From: Mycobacterium innocens
GTDB lineage: Bacteria; Actinomycetota; Actinomycetes; Mycobacteriales; Mycobacteriaceae
DNA length: 64,000 nt
NCBI RefSeq assembly: GCF_900566055.1
Contig: NZ_UPHQ01000226.1
Span: 1 to 64,000, forward strand
Direction: 5' to 3'
Shown here piece by piece: positions 15,485 to 24,947 of this stretch. Position 1 is the stretch's first letter, and every line of letters begins with the position of its first letter. Both the position numbers and the translations under genes were made by a program. A model generated the notes under the pieces. It was given only the letters and a program-made list of their open reading frames with translations, was not told the DNA's origin and made no database searches.

Positions 15485-15796
15485 GTGCCGACTTACAGCT
15501 ACGCGTGCACCGAGTGCGCCGACCGCTTCGACGTTGTGCAAGCCTTCACCGATGAAGCGCTGACCACCTGCGGGAAGTGCTCGGGTCGGCTGCGCAAGCT
15601 GTTCAACTCGGTTGGCGTCGTATTCAAGGGCAGCGGTTTTTATCGCACCGACAGCCGCGAAACCGACAAGAAGTCGAAGGGCTCGACCAACGGGTCGTCA
15701 TCCACCGAGTCCACGTCGAGCGAGACCAAGTCGTCGAGCCCGGCGGAGAAGTCCACCAGCACCGCCGCCCCGGTTACCGCGGGCGCCGCAAGCTGA
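15485..15796 (+). CDS. FmdB-family zinc-ribbon chaperone (Ruc/Rv0991c type)
   Basis: 103 residues from a GTG preceded by CCGGAGGT. The zinc ribbon is at residues 4-32: YSYACTEC, then TTCGKCSGRL, with Cys8, Cys11, Cys29 and Cys32 as ligands. The C-terminal half (about 55-103) is disordered, rich in Ser/Thr/Lys/Ala. The M. tuberculosis homologue is a redox-regulated chaperone co-expressed with Hsp60 and Hsp70, in which oxidation of the zinc cysteines triggers activity. The CIRCE-type operator just upstream agrees with heat-shock control. Confidence 0.9.
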   Translation: MPTYSYACTECADRFDVVQAFTDEALTTCGKCSGRLRKLFNSVGVVFKGSGFYRTDSRETDKKSKGSTNGSSSTESTSSETKSSSPAEKSTSTAAPVTAGAAS

Positions 15797-15861
15797 CCGG
15801 TTATCCACAGGTCGCTTCCTGACCGGCATCGCCGGCGTTGCTTCGCGCATACGGTGTGTCG

Positions 15862-16527
15862 GTGGCCGAACCATCGCTGAACGCATCCCTGTTCAGCCGC
15901 CTATCGATGCTGCTGCGCCCCGACTGGACCCGGACCGTCCTGGCGCGGCGCATCGCCGCCGGTGGACTCGTCGTGCTGGCCGGCGTAGCAGCGCTGCGGT
16001 CGAATACCGAGGCCGACGGTTCGCAGGTGGTGGTCACCGCTCGGGACCTGCGCCCGGGCAGTGCCCTGACCTACGACGACATCCGGCTCGAAACGCGTTC
16101 GGCGGCAACGCTTCCCGATGGATCACAGGCCGACCTGGGGGCAGTCGTCGGATCGACGCTGGCAGGCCCGGCGCGACGCGGCGAGGTGCTCACCGATGTG
16201 CGGATCCTGGGCAGCCGACTGGCCGAGTCGATGGCCGGTCCCGGCGCCCGCATCGTCCCGCTCCATCTGGCCGATAGCGCGCTGATCGACCTCATCCGGG
16301 TCGGCGACGTGGTGGACGTACTTGCCGCGCCGGCTACCGACTCACCGGAGGCTGCGTCGCCGGTTAGCAAGGTCGTGGCCACCGACGCCGTCGTCGTGCT
16401 GGTGTCGGCCAAACGGGAGCTTCAGTCACACGATGACCGTGTGGTGTTGGTCGTCCTGCCGGCACGCCTGGCGAATACCGTCGCAGGCGCGGTGCTTGGG
16501 CAGACGGTGACCCTGACCTTGCATTGA
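15862..16527 (+). CDS. SAF-domain protein, CpaB/RcpC-like (Rv0990c type)
   Basis: 221 residues from a GTG at 15862; in-frame GTG at 15856 and TTG at 15838 are alternatives and no strong ribosome-binding site decides. An N-terminal membrane anchor (about residues 32-46, AGGLVVLAGVAAL) is followed by a SAF domain VVVTARDLRPGSALTYDDIR and a second segment IVPLHLADSALIDLIRVGDVVDV. SAF/CpaB proteins serve Flp-type pilus assembly, but no pilus genes are nearby, so the role is open. It follows the zinc-ribbon gene by 65 bases. Confidence 0.78.
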   Translation: MAEPSLNASLFSRLSMLLRPDWTRTVLARRIAAGGLVVLAGVAALRSNTEADGSQVVVTARDLRPGSALTYDDIRLETRSAATLPDGSQADLGAVVGSTLAGPARRGEVLTDVRILGSRLAESMAGPGARIVPLHLADSALIDLIRVGDVVDVLAAPATDSPEAASPVSKVVATDAVVVLVSAKRELQSHDDRVVLVVLPARLANTVAGAVLGQTVTLTLH

Positions 16528-16675
16528 GCCGGCCCCAATCATGGCCCGGCCATGAATACTCACGTCACCCGTGGAGCCAACCCGCATCTGCGATACCGTC
16601 TGCCTTCGACGTGCCGAGACAACGGCCCGGCATGCAGGACAGGATCAGACGACATCGACTGTGGAAAGGCTACCC

Positions 16676-17185
16676 ATGCTCAAAGGGTTCAAGGAGTTTC
16701 TCGCGCGGGGCAATATCGTCGACCTGGCCGTCGCGGTGGTCATCGGCACCGCGTTCACGGCGTTGGTCAAGGGCTTCACCGACAGCATCATCACGCCGCT
16801 GATCAATCTGATCGGCGTCAATCAGCAGTCCAATGTCGGCTTCTTGACCAGGTACATCGGCGACCAGAAGTTCGACCTGAACATCCTCGTGTCGGCAGCG
16901 ATCAGCTTCTTCCTGATCGCTTTCATGCTGTACTTCTTCATCGTGCTGCCGTACAACACCCTGCGTAAGCGGGGCGAGGTCGAACAGGCGGACGACGCGC
17001 AGGTGGTCCTGCTCACCGAGATCCGGGACGTGCTGGCCCAAACGAACGGCGACAGCCCGTCGGGCAAACATGGCGGTGCTGCCGCGGCTGTGTCGCGCCC
17101 AACCACGGGCCTCGCGCGGACACCTGATCCGCGGGTTACTTCCGAAACTCAGATTTCGAGACTCGACAACTGCCCGATGATCTGA
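16676..17185 (+). CDS. mscL: Large-conductance mechanosensitive channel MscL
   Basis: 169 residues from the ATG at 16676 after GGAAAGG ([19 protein letters not shown], the standard MscL N-terminus). TM1 is about 15-42, a periplasmic loop follows, and TM2 is about 68-90 ([19 protein letters not shown]), ending [14 protein letters not shown]. It is a homopentameric emergency valve opened by membrane tension. It is longer than the 151-residue M. tuberculosis protein. The additional tail ([19 protein letters not shown]...) runs through the 3' end of moaB2, with a 37-base tail-to-tail overlap. Confidence 0.95.
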   Translation: MLKGFKEFLARGNIVDLAVAVVIGTAFTALVKGFTDSIITPLINLIGVNQQSNVGFLTRYIGDQKFDLNILVSAAISFFLIAFMLYFFIVLPYNTLRKRGEVEQADDAQVVLLTEIRDVLAQTNGDSPSGKHGGAAAAVSRPTTGLARTPDPRVTSETQISRLDNCPMI

Positions 17186-17697
17186 GCGGCCAACGGATTC
17201 AGCGTCGCCATGCCGTCTCGCACGGCGTAGCGGGAACCGGCGAGGTTAACCACGAGCGTGCTTCCCGATACTCCCGCCAAGCCGCGCGACAGGCCCGCGT
17301 CGATGATCCCTGCCGAGAGCCCCGAAGCGCGGATGGCTTCGGCGATACCGAGGATTTCCCGGTCCAAGATGTCGCGGGTGGCCTCCGGCGTGACGTCGCG
17401 GGGCGTGACGCCGGTCCCACCCACCGACACCACCAGGTCCACCCCGCCGATCACCGCGGTGTTCAGCGCGTTGCGGATCTCAACTTCGTCGGCCGACACC
17501 GCGACCACACCGTCGACAACGAACCCGGCCTCGGTGAGCAGCTCGGTGACCAGGGGGCCGCTGTGGTCTTCGTCGCCGTGGGCAGTGCGATCGTCGACGA
17601 CGACGACAAGTGCCCGGCCCACCACCAACTCCGCACCCTGTTCCATGGGTGCAACCGTATATCCGAGCTCTGACAACGGAGGACCTGCCTTCATCAC
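17149..17697 (-). CDS. moaB2: MoaB2, MogA/MoaB-type molybdopterin adenylyltransferase homologue
   Basis: 182 residues if the GTG at 17697 is used; it overlaps the TGA of pepD (GTGA), and an ATG immediately follows at 17694. A later ATG at 17646 is another possibility. The MoCF domain shows [20 protein letters not shown] and the [19 protein letters not shown] region that binds molybdopterin. It is coupled behind pepD in the mprA-mprB-pepD-moaB2 operon, as Rv0984 is. Confidence 0.92.
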   Translation of the reverse strand: MMKAGPPLSELGYTVAPMEQGAELVVGRALVVVVDDRTAHGDEDHSGPLVTELLTEAGFVVDGVVAVSADEVEIRNALNTAVIGGVDLVVSVGGTGVTPRDVTPEATRDILDREILGIAEAIRASGLSAGIIDAGLSRGLAGVSGSTLVVNLAGSRYAVRDGMATLNPLAAQIIGQLSSLEI

Positions 17698-19133
17698 TGC
17701 TCCGCCTTGCCTAGCGTTACCTGCACGGTGCGGCTGCCACCCGAGGGGTCTTGGAAGGTCAGCGCCACCTTGTCGCCCGGCGCCTTGGACCGCACCGCGG
17801 CGACCAGCGCATCAGCGCTGTTGATGGGGCGCTCGTCCACCTTAGTGACGATGACACCCTTGGGCACTCCGGCATTGGCGGCGGCACCTCCTTGCACCAC
17901 CTCGACCACCTTGGCGCCGGGAATGCCCTTGTCAGTGGTCACCTGCACGCCCAGCGAGGCATGTGTCGCCTTGCCGGTGCTGATCAGCTCGTCGGCAATG
18001 CGCTTGGCCTGGTCAACCGGGATGGCAAAGCCCAGGCCGATCGAGCCGCTCTGGGCATCGCCGGAATCCGCGCCCAACGTGGCAATGGCCGAGTTGATGC
18101 CGACCAGCTGGCCGTTCATGTTGACCAGCGCACCACCGGAGTTGCCGGGGTTGATGGCGGCGTCGGTCTGGATAGCGTCCAAAACGGTGTTCTGGTTACC
18201 GGACTCGCCGGTGGTCGACACCGGCCGGTTGAGGGCGCTGACGATTCCCGTGGTCACCGTGCCGGCCAGACCCAGCGGTGAACCGATCGCCAGGACCGGC
18301 TGACCCACCCGCAGATCCGATGACGATCCCACCGATATGGGGGTGAGTCCGCTGACACCTTGAACCTTGATCACGGCGATGTCACTGGTCGGATCGGCCC
18401 CGACCACCGTGAACGGTGCCGTCCGGCCGTCAGAGAAGGTCACCGTGGTTTTGGGCGGCGGAGCACCGGCGGGCGGTTTCGCGGCGGCCGCGACGACGTG
18501 GTTGTTGGTCAGGATCAGCCCGTCGCTGGACAGGATGACGCCCGAGCCCTCCTCCGATGCGCGCCCCAGATCGGTCTCCAGCATGACGACGCTGGGCACC
18601 ACCTTGGCGGCCACCTGCTCGACCGAACCCGCCGGCATGTTTGCTGCCGGAATGCTGGGAGCGCCGCTGGCGACCACTCCGCCACCGTTGGTGCTCGCGG
18701 GTGACCGGGTCAATTCCACGACCGATGCGGCCGCGCCGCCGATACCGGCCGACACTACGGCGATGGTAAGCGCGCCGATCGCCAGCATGCCTGCGCGGGG
18801 ACGTCGCTGCTGAATCACCGTGGGAGGCGGGGACATCGGCGGAAGGATGCCGGTTATCGGGCCGGGACCGGTGCCGCCACCGGCAGGGCCCTGCCCGGTA
18901 CCGCCCGGGATGGGGCCCACCCCGGTAGCGCCTGGCTGCGGGCGCGGCCCGCTACCCGCGAAGGGGTCATAGGGCCGACCGTACTGCGGCTGCGATCGCT
19001 GGTAGCGCCAGTCGAACTGCTGATTGTATGTTTGCGCAGAACCTTGCACATAAGCCGGCGGCACCGGTTGGTTCGGTACGGCACGATATTCCGGCTGCTG
19101 CGGCGGTGGCGAATACCTCGGGTGATTCGTCAT
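17694..19133 (-). CDS. pepD: PepD, HtrA-family serine protease with PDZ domain
   Basis: 479 residues. A Pro/Gly/Gln-rich cytoplasmic N-terminus (1-110) is followed by one TM helix (about 115-137), a trypsin-like protease domain with His212 (TNNHVV), Asp251 (TSDIAVIK) and Ser332 (INPGNSGGAL), and a PDZ domain at about 385-475. It acts outside the membrane on misfolded proteins. In M. tuberculosis it belongs to the MprAB/SigE envelope-stress response and feeds back on it. It lies 95 bases after mprB on the same strand. Confidence 0.95.
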   Translation of the reverse strand: MTNHPRYSPPPQQPEYRAVPNQPVPPAYVQGSAQTYNQQFDWRYQRSQPQYGRPYDPFAGSGPRPQPGATGVGPIPGGTGQGPAGGGTGPGPITGILPPMSPPPTVIQQRRPRAGMLAIGALTIAVVSAGIGGAAASVVELTRSPASTNGGGVVASGAPSIPAANMPAGSVEQVAAKVVPSVVMLETDLGRASEEGSGVILSSDGLILTNNHVVAAAAKPPAGAPPPKTTVTFSDGRTAPFTVVGADPTSDIAVIKVQGVSGLTPISVGSSSDLRVGQPVLAIGSPLGLAGTVTTGIVSALNRPVSTTGESGNQNTVLDAIQTDAAINPGNSGGALVNMNGQLVGINSAIATLGADSGDAQSGSIGLGFAIPVDQAKRIADELISTGKATHASLGVQVTTDKGIPGAKVVEVVQGGAAANAGVPKGVIVTKVDERPINSADALVAAVRSKAPGDKVALTFQDPSGGSRTVQVTLGKAEQ

Positions 19134-19228
19134 GTCGCTAAGTTGCTCTTCCTCTATTGGGGCTTAGTTGGCCCTGTGCTTGGCCATGCGCTGCGGGCAT
19201 GGGCTTGTTGTCAACAGTAACTGCACCA

Positions 19229-20776
19229 CTACCTTGCGCGCGCGGACTGAGAATCCACTGAGATAACGTTCGTCGAACTCCGTGAGTTCGTGGAATCCCC
19301 GGCGCCCTCATCGAAACGGCCGGCGTCGGCCCTGGCGCCGATATCGGCCGGGGACGCCGGGTAGGTCGGACCCGGCATCGGGCGGCCCGGCAGCAGCACG
19401 GAAATCGATGTTCCCGGGGGCTGGCCACCCGGAACGGTGTCTTCAACCCGCAGCGATCCACCGTGGTTGAGCACCACCTGCTTGACGATTGCCAGGCCCA
19501 GGCCCGAACCCGGCAGCGCCCGCGCCGACGCGGACCGGTAGAACCGCTCGAACACCAGACGCCGCTCTTGCGGGGGAATGCCGGGCCCGCGGTCCGAAAC
19601 CACCAGCTCGGCGTGTGACGGGTCGAGTTGTCTCAGCGTGACGCCCACGCGGCCCCCCGGTGGACTCCACTTGGCCGCGTTGTCCATGAGGTTGAGCGCC
19701 GCCCGTGACAACCCGGCGGCGTCACCGTAGATCTGCCAGGGAATTACCTGGACATCGAAGTGAATGTCGTTGCGCCGCCGCCTCACCCGCTCCAGGCTGC
19801 GGTCGATGACGTCGGCCATGTCGACCGTCTCGTGCACCACTTCACCGGCGTCGCCGCGCGTCAGGTCCACCAAATCGCCTACCAAAGTGGACAATTCCTC
19901 GATCTGGGCCAGCACATCGGCACGCAGGCCGACCATCTCCTGCTCCGGCAGTCGCGGCGCTCCGGGCTCCATCGACGCCATCAGTAGTTCGACATTGGTG
20001 CGGAGCGACGTCAACGGGGTGCGCAACTCGTGCCCGGCATCGGTGACCAACCTGGCCTGTCGTTCCCGGGATTCGGCCAGCGCCCGCAGCATCAGGTTGA
20101 ACGCCTCGGTGAGCCTGGCCAGTTCGTCGCTGCCGAATACCGGGATGGGTCGCAGGTCGTCGGTTCGCGCTACCCGCTCGGCCGCCTCGGTGAGGCGGCC
20201 CACCGGACGCAGCCCCGCCCGGGTGACCATCCCGCCGGCCACCGCGGCGACCGCCACGCCGACACCCCCCACGATCAGCAGTACCGCGCGAAGTTTGGTC
20301 ATGACCGCCTCGGTCGGCTTCAAACTCTTGGAGATCAGTAGGGAACTGCCGCTGGGCAAGTGGATGGCAAGCACCCGCTGATCGGCCGCCGTCCGCCGCG
20401 ACATGAACAACTCGCCGCGGATGACGGCCTTTTCCGGCTCTCCGACGGGCAGGTGCTGTCCGGGCTGGTTGGCGGTGTAAATCGAGTGGCCCGGGTTCAC
20501 CAGCATTGCATTGACATCCGAATAGGCTGTGCCCTCAATGGCTTTGCCCGGGTCGGCGGCAAGCGACCCGCTGGCGATCAGCAACTGCGCGCGGCTCTGC
20601 AGCTGATTGTCGATGTCGTTATAGAGGGCGGCCGATATCACCGCGTACACCGCGAACGACATCAGAACGACGACCATCGCCACCATCGACATCGCCAGCA
20701 GCATGACCCTCCACCGCAGGGACAACGAACTGGTCGTTCGCAGCGGTACCCGTGCTCGGCGGCGGAACCCGAGCAT
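19229..20776 (-). CDS. mprB: MprB sensor histidine kinase
   Basis: 515 residues. TM1 is about 23-50, an extracytoplasmic sensor domain spans about 51-163, TM2 about 164-185, and a HAMP domain about 186-238. The dimerisation/phosphoacceptor box LVTDAGHELRTPL carries His249. The catalytic domain has the N box (AALNLMDNAAKWS), G1 (SDRGPGIPPQ) and G2 (GSGLGLAIVK). It phosphorylates MprA under membrane stress. Its ATG overlaps the mprA TGA by one base (TGATG), so translation is coupled. Confidence 0.96.
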   Translation of the reverse strand: MLGFRRRARVPLRTTSSLSLRWRVMLLAMSMVAMVVVLMSFAVYAVISAALYNDIDNQLQSRAQLLIASGSLAADPGKAIEGTAYSDVNAMLVNPGHSIYTANQPGQHLPVGEPEKAVIRGELFMSRRTAADQRVLAIHLPSGSSLLISKSLKPTEAVMTKLRAVLLIVGGVGVAVAAVAGGMVTRAGLRPVGRLTEAAERVARTDDLRPIPVFGSDELARLTEAFNLMLRALAESRERQARLVTDAGHELRTPLTSLRTNVELLMASMEPGAPRLPEQEMVGLRADVLAQIEELSTLVGDLVDLTRGDAGEVVHETVDMADVIDRSLERVRRRRNDIHFDVQVIPWQIYGDAAGLSRAALNLMDNAAKWSPPGGRVGVTLRQLDPSHAELVVSDRGPGIPPQERRLVFERFYRSASARALPGSGLGLAIVKQVVLNHGGSLRVEDTVPGGQPPGTSISVLLPGRPMPGPTYPASPADIGARADAGRFDEGAGDSTNSRSSTNVISVDSQSARAR

Positions 20777-21468
20777 CAGGGCGGCGTTTCGCGTAGCACG
20801 TAACCCACTCCCCGGACGGTGTGGATCAGCCGCGGCTCGCCATCGGCCTCGGTTTTGCGGCGCAGATACCCCACGTAGACCTCCAGCGCATTACCGGACG
20901 TGGGAAAGTCGAAGCCCCACACCTCTTCGAGGATGCGGCTGCGGGTGAGCACGCGTCGCGGATTGGCGATCAGCATCTCCAGCAAGGCGAACTCGGTGCG
21001 GGTGAGGCTGATGCGGCGCTGCCCGCGGGTGACCTCACGGGTTACCGGGTCCAGGCTGAGGTCGGAGAAGCGCATGGCCACCGACTCGGCGGTGTCGTCG
21101 GGTTTGGTGCGGCGCAGCAATGCCCGCATCCGCGCCAGCAATTCTTCGAGAGCGAACGGCTTCGGCAGGTAGTCGTCGGCGCCGGCGTCGAGGCCGGCCA
21201 CCCGCTCCGACACCGAGTCACGGGCGGTCAGCACCAGGATCGGCAGGTCATCGCCGGTGCTGCGGAGCTGACGGCACACCTCCAAGCCGTCCAGTCGCGG
21301 CATCATGACATCCAGCACGAGTGCGTCGGGCCGATCGCTGGCGATCATGTCGAGAGCCTCGAGCCCGTCGTGGGCCAGTTCGACCGAGTAGCCGTTGAAA
21401 GAAAGCGACCGGCGCAGTGACTCGCGTACCGCACGATCGTCGTCGACGACAAGAATTCGCACGGACAC
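20776..21468 (-). CDS. mprA: MprA response regulator (OmpR/PhoB family)
   Basis: 230 residues from a GTG at 21468 ([20 protein letters not shown]); the frame is open further upstream, but this start gives exactly the family length. The receiver domain has the acidic triad and the phosphoacceptor Asp53 in VLDVMMP, with Lys in LPKPFALEE. The C-terminal winged helix carries [20 protein letters not shown]. It controls the envelope-stress regulon including itself, pepD and sigE/sigB in M. tuberculosis. An MprA-type box lies 16 bases upstream of the start. Confidence 0.97.
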   Translation of the reverse strand: MSVRILVVDDDRAVRESLRRSLSFNGYSVELAHDGLEALDMIASDRPDALVLDVMMPRLDGLEVCRQLRSTGDDLPILVLTARDSVSERVAGLDAGADDYLPKPFALEELLARMRALLRRTKPDDTAESVAMRFSDLSLDPVTREVTRGQRRISLTRTEFALLEMLIANPRRVLTRSRILEEVWGFDFPTSGNALEVYVGYLRRKTEADGEPRLIHTVRGVGYVLRETPP

Positions 21469-21483
21469 TAGTTTCGTACGACC

Positions 21484-21502
21484 GCCTGAGACTGGCCTGA
21501 GA
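21484..21502 (-). promoter_or_regulatory. MprA box (autoregulation)
   Basis: Read on the minus strand this is TCTCAGGC, CAG, TCTCAGGC: two perfect 8-base direct repeats in a 19-base unit, starting 16 bases upstream of the mprA GTG. MprA of M. tuberculosis binds a 19-base region of two 8-base direct repeats, so length and spacing agree. It predicts that MprA controls its own operon here. Confidence 0.82.
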
Positions 21503-21575
21503 GGCGCGCCGTCGAAAGGATGGGCTCGGCCGGCGGGCTCGTCACATGCGCCACAGTAGCCGTTGCTGGGAGAAG

Positions 21576-21749
21576 CTAGCGCCGGTCGAGGTCGACGAGG
21601 CCCAGGCGCGCCGCCTTGATCAGCCTGCGGGGCACTTTGTGCTTCCGGCCGGCCACGGTGACACCGACCAGTTCGGTCGAGGTGGCCTTCCACTGCGAGC
21701 GCCGGCTTCGGGTATTCGCGCGCGACGTCCTGCGCTTGGGTACCGCCAT
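21576..21749 (-). CDS. rpmF: 50S ribosomal protein L32
   Basis: 57 residues, starting [20 protein letters not shown] and ending [13 protein letters not shown]. It is strongly basic and the right length for L32. No cysteines are present, so this is the zinc-free form. It lies 107 bases upstream of mprA on the same strand. In M. tuberculosis PE_PGRS18 separates the two genes, and here nothing does. Confidence 0.93.
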   Translation of the reverse strand: MAVPKRRTSRANTRSRRSQWKATSTELVGVTVAGRKHKVPRRLIKAARLGLVDLDRR

Positions 21750-22011
21750 GGTGGGGCCTTACTCCTCGATCGGGGTGGGGTCGGTGCGTGTCGCGTCGCG
21801 CAGCCGTCGAACTCGTCGGCCGGACGGTGACACCACCCTTGTGCAGGGTGTCGTTAAAAGGGTAGTCGGTGAGCTCCAGCTCGCCAAAACGGAGCGTGAC
21901 GTCGGCGAGAGAGGCGGGTATCACACCGCTCGAGGCTTACGGCTATGCTGACCTACCGGTTGGTTGGCCGGGTTCGGCCCCATCGGTAATCCCAATGAAG
22001 GGAGGACGCGC

Positions 22012-23724
22012 ATGGCCTCTGTTGGTGGCGCGTCCGGAGCCGTGCGGATTGCCAACTGCTCGGGTTTCTACGGCGACCGCCTCTCGGCCATGCGGGAGAT
22101 GCTCACCGACGGAGACGTCGAATACGTCACCGGTGACTATCTGGCCGAGCTGACCATGCTCATCCTGGGTCGCGACAAGATGAAGCACCCCGAGCGCGGC
22201 TACGCCAAGACATTTCTGACCCAACTCGACGACTGTCTGGGGCTGGCCTGCGACCGCGGGGTGCGCATTGTGGCCAACGCCGGCGGCCTGAACCCGGCCG
22301 GGTTGGCCGACGCGATCCGGGCCCTCGCCCAGCGCCTCGGCGTCCCGGCCCGGGTCGCCCACGTGGAAGGAGACGACCTGCTGTCCCGGGCAGCCGAGCT
22401 CGGCCTCGGCACACCGCTGACGGCGAATGCCTACCTGGGTGCGTGGGGCATCGTCGACTGCCTCAATGCCGGAGCCGACGTCGTCGTCACCGGCCGGGTC
22501 ACCGACGCCTCGGTGGTCGTCGGGTCGGCGGCCGCGCACTTCGGCTGGGGCCGCACCGACTACGACCAGCTGGCCGGAGCGGTGGTCGCCGGTCACGTCA
22601 TCGAATGCGGGGTGCAGGCCACCGGCGGCAACTACTCCTTCTTCACCGACGTGCCGGGCCTTATCCACGCCGGCTTCCCGCTGGCCGTGGTCCACGCCGA
22701 CGGTTCCTCGGTGATCACCAAACACCCCGGCACCGGCGGTCTGGTCAGCACCGACACCGTCACCGCGCAGCTGCTCTACGAGATCACCGGCGCCCGCTAC
22801 GCCAACCCGGATGTGACGGCCCGGATGGACACCATCGCACTCTCGGCTGACGGCCCGGACCGGGTGCGCATCAGCGGTGTGGTGGGCGAACCGCCGCCGC
22901 CCACGCTCAAGGTGTCGCTGAACAGCATCGGCGGCTTCCGTAACTCCATGACATTCGTGCTGACCGGCCTCGACATCGAGGCCAAGGCGGATCTGGTGCG
23001 ACGCCAGCTCGAAGCCGCGCTGACCGTCAAACCCACCGAACTCGAGTGGACCCTGGCCCGCACCGACCACCCCGACGCCGACACCGAGGAGGCGGCCAGC
23101 GCCTTGCTGCGCTGCGTGGTCCGCGATCCCGATCCCGCCAATGTCGGACGGCAATTCTCTTCGGCCGCAGTCGAATTGGCGTTGGCCAGCTATCCGGGCT
23201 TCACAGTGACCGCCCCGCCCGGCGACGGTCAGGTGTACGGCGTGTACACCCCGGGCTACGTCGACGCCACCCAGGTGCCGCACGTCGCGGTCCATCCCGA
23301 CGGTACCCGCAGTGAAATCGCCTGCGCTTCCGAGACTTTGGAGCTCACACCGGCAGCTCTCCCGCCGCTTCCCGAGCCGTTAGCCGCGGGACCGACCCGG
23401 CGCGCGCCGCTGGGTTTGATCGCCGGCGCCCGCAGCGGCGACAAGGGCGGTTCGGCCAACGTCGGGCTGTGGGTGCGCACCGACGAGCAGTGGCGCTGGC
23501 TGGCCAACACGTTGACCGTCGAGTTTCTCAAGGAACTGTTGCCCGAGACGGCAGAACTCGACGTCACCCGGCATGTGCTGGCCAATCTGCGGGCGCTGAA
23601 TTTCGTGATCGAGGGGATCCTGGGTCAGGGCGTCGCCTACCAGGCGCGTTTCGATCCGCAAGCCAAGGGGCTGGGCGAATGGCTGCGCAGCCGCCACGTC
23701 GACATTCCGGAGACGCTGTTGTGA
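22012..23724 (+). CDS. AtuA-like (DUF1446) acyclic terpene utilisation protein
   Basis: 570 residues from the ATG at 22012, preceded by GGGAGGA. The N-terminal two thirds match the AtuA/DUF1446 family (ANCSGFYGDRLSAMREML, YLAELTMLILGR, VVTGRVTDASVVVGSAA, VIECGVQATGGNYSFF). The C-terminal part is a small AtuA-type domain with GARSGDKGGSANVGLW. It corresponds to Rv0976c. AtuA is required for growth on acyclic terpenes in Pseudomonas, but its reaction is unknown. It is the first gene of the operon, with its stop overlapped by the GTG of fadE13. Confidence 0.85.
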   Translation: MASVGGASGAVRIANCSGFYGDRLSAMREMLTDGDVEYVTGDYLAELTMLILGRDKMKHPERGYAKTFLTQLDDCLGLACDRGVRIVANAGGLNPAGLADAIRALAQRLGVPARVAHVEGDDLLSRAAELGLGTPLTANAYLGAWGIVDCLNAGADVVVTGRVTDASVVVGSAAAHFGWGRTDYDQLAGAVVAGHVIECGVQATGGNYSFFTDVPGLIHAGFPLAVVHADGSSVITKHPGTGGLVSTDTVTAQLLYEITGARYANPDVTARMDTIALSADGPDRVRISGVVGEPPPPTLKVSLNSIGGFRNSMTFVLTGLDIEAKADLVRRQLEAALTVKPTELEWTLARTDHPDADTEEAASALLRCVVRDPDPANVGRQFSSAAVELALASYPGFTVTAPPGDGQVYGVYTPGYVDATQVPHVAVHPDGTRSEIACASETLELTPAALPPLPEPLAAGPTRRAPLGLIAGARSGDKGGSANVGLWVRTDEQWRWLANTLTVEFLKELLPETAELDVTRHVLANLRALNFVIEGILGQGVAYQARFDPQAKGLGEWLRSRHVDIPETLL

Positions 23725-24869
23725 ATATCTGGACCACACCGGAGCGCGAACAGCTGCGAAAGACCGTCCGCTCGTTCGCCGAACGAGAAGTCCTGCCGCA
23801 TATCGACGAATGGGAGCGAGTCGGCGAGTTGCCGCGTGACTTGCACCGGCGCGCCGGGGCCGCCGGCCTGCTGGGAGCGGGTTTTCCCGAAGCCGTCGGC
23901 GGTGGCGGGGGCGACGGCGCCGACTCGGTGATCATCTGCGAGGAGATGCACCAATCCGGGTCGCCCGGCGGGGTTTTCGCGTCGCTGTTCACCTGCGGCA
24001 TCGCGGTGCCGCACATGATCGCCTCCGGCGATGCACGGTTGATCGACAGCTACGTTCGTCCCACCCTGGCCGGTGAGAAAATCGGCGCGCTGGCCATCAC
24101 CGAACCCGGCGGCGGTTCGGACGTCGGGCACCTGCGCACCAGCGCCGTCCGCGACGGCGACCACTACGTGATCAACGGCGCCAAGACCTACATCACCTCC
24201 GGGGTGCGCGCGGACTACGTGGTCACCGCGGTGCGTACCGGCGGGCCGGGGGCCGCCGGGGTGTCGCTGGTGGTGGTCGAAAAGGGGACCCCGGGTTTCG
24301 AGGTCACCCGCAAGCTGGACAAGATGGGCTGGCGCTCCTCGGACACCGCCGAGCTGTCCTATACAGACGTGCGAGTACCGGCCGCCAATCTGGTGGGCGC
24401 CGAGCACAGCGGATTCGCCCAGATCGCCCAGGCCTTCGTCTCCGAACGTATCGGTCTTGCCGCACAAGCGTATTCGAGCGCGCAGCGATGTCTGGACATC
24501 ACCGCGCAGTGGTGTCGCGACCGGGAGACGTTCGGGCGTCCGCTGATCTCGCGTCAGGCGGTGCAGAACACCCTGGCCGAGATGGCCCGGCGCATCGACG
24601 TCGCCCGGGTCTACTCCCGTCACGTGGTGGAGCGTCAGCTTGCGGGTGAGACGAGCCTGATTGCGCAGGTGTGCTTCGCCAAGAACACCGCCGTCGAGGC
24701 CGGCGAATGGGTGGCCAACCAGGCCGTCCAGCTCTTCGGCGGGATGGGCTACATGGCCGAATCCGAAGTCGAACGCCAGTATCGGGACATGAGGATACTG
24801 GGTATCGGCGGCGGAACCACCGAAATCCTGACCGCACTTGCCGCCAAACTGCTGGGGTATCAATCATGA
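23721..24869 (+). CDS. fadE13: Acyl-CoA dehydrogenase FadE13
   Basis: 382 residues from the GTG at 23721 that overlaps the preceding stop (GTGA). The acyl-CoA dehydrogenase fold shows LAITEPGGGSDVGHLRT, DKMGWRSSDTAELSY and QYRDMRILGIGGGTTEI. The medium-chain-type catalytic Glu (YEGT) is replaced by GGGT, while an Glu stands in SERIGLA, the position used by isovaleryl-CoA dehydrogenases. That points to a branched-chain substrate. The FAD enzyme introduces an alpha-beta double bond. Two MIRU-like repeats follow its stop. Confidence 0.92.
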   Translation: MNIWTTPEREQLRKTVRSFAEREVLPHIDEWERVGELPRDLHRRAGAAGLLGAGFPEAVGGGGGDGADSVIICEEMHQSGSPGGVFASLFTCGIAVPHMIASGDARLIDSYVRPTLAGEKIGALAITEPGGGSDVGHLRTSAVRDGDHYVINGAKTYITSGVRADYVVTAVRTGGPGAAGVSLVVVEKGTPGFEVTRKLDKMGWRSSDTAELSYTDVRVPAANLVGAEHSGFAQIAQAFVSERIGLAAQAYSSAQRCLDITAQWCRDRETFGRPLISRQAVQNTLAEMARRIDVARVYSRHVVERQLAGETSLIAQVCFAKNTAVEAGEWVANQAVQLFGGMGYMAESEVERQYRDMRILGIGGGTTEILTALAAKLLGYQS

Positions 24870-24881
24870 TTGCACCGCCTC

Positions 24882-24947
24882 TCCCCCGCACGCGGGAGGT
24901 ACCCCCACCTCATCGCTCCGTCCCCCGCACGCGGGCGGTACCCCCAC
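24882..24947. repeat. Two MIRU-like 27-bp repeats between fadE13 and accD2
   Basis: Two 27-base units, 24882-24908 and 24921-24947, differ at one position and are separated by 12 bases (CTCATCGCTCCG). Each contains CCCCCGCACGCGGG, then GGTACCCCCAC. On the minus strand the motif GATGAGGTGGGGGTACC is close to the core of the dispersed MIRU/REP family of M. tuberculosis. They fill the 97-base gap inside an otherwise gapless operon. Confidence 0.7.
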
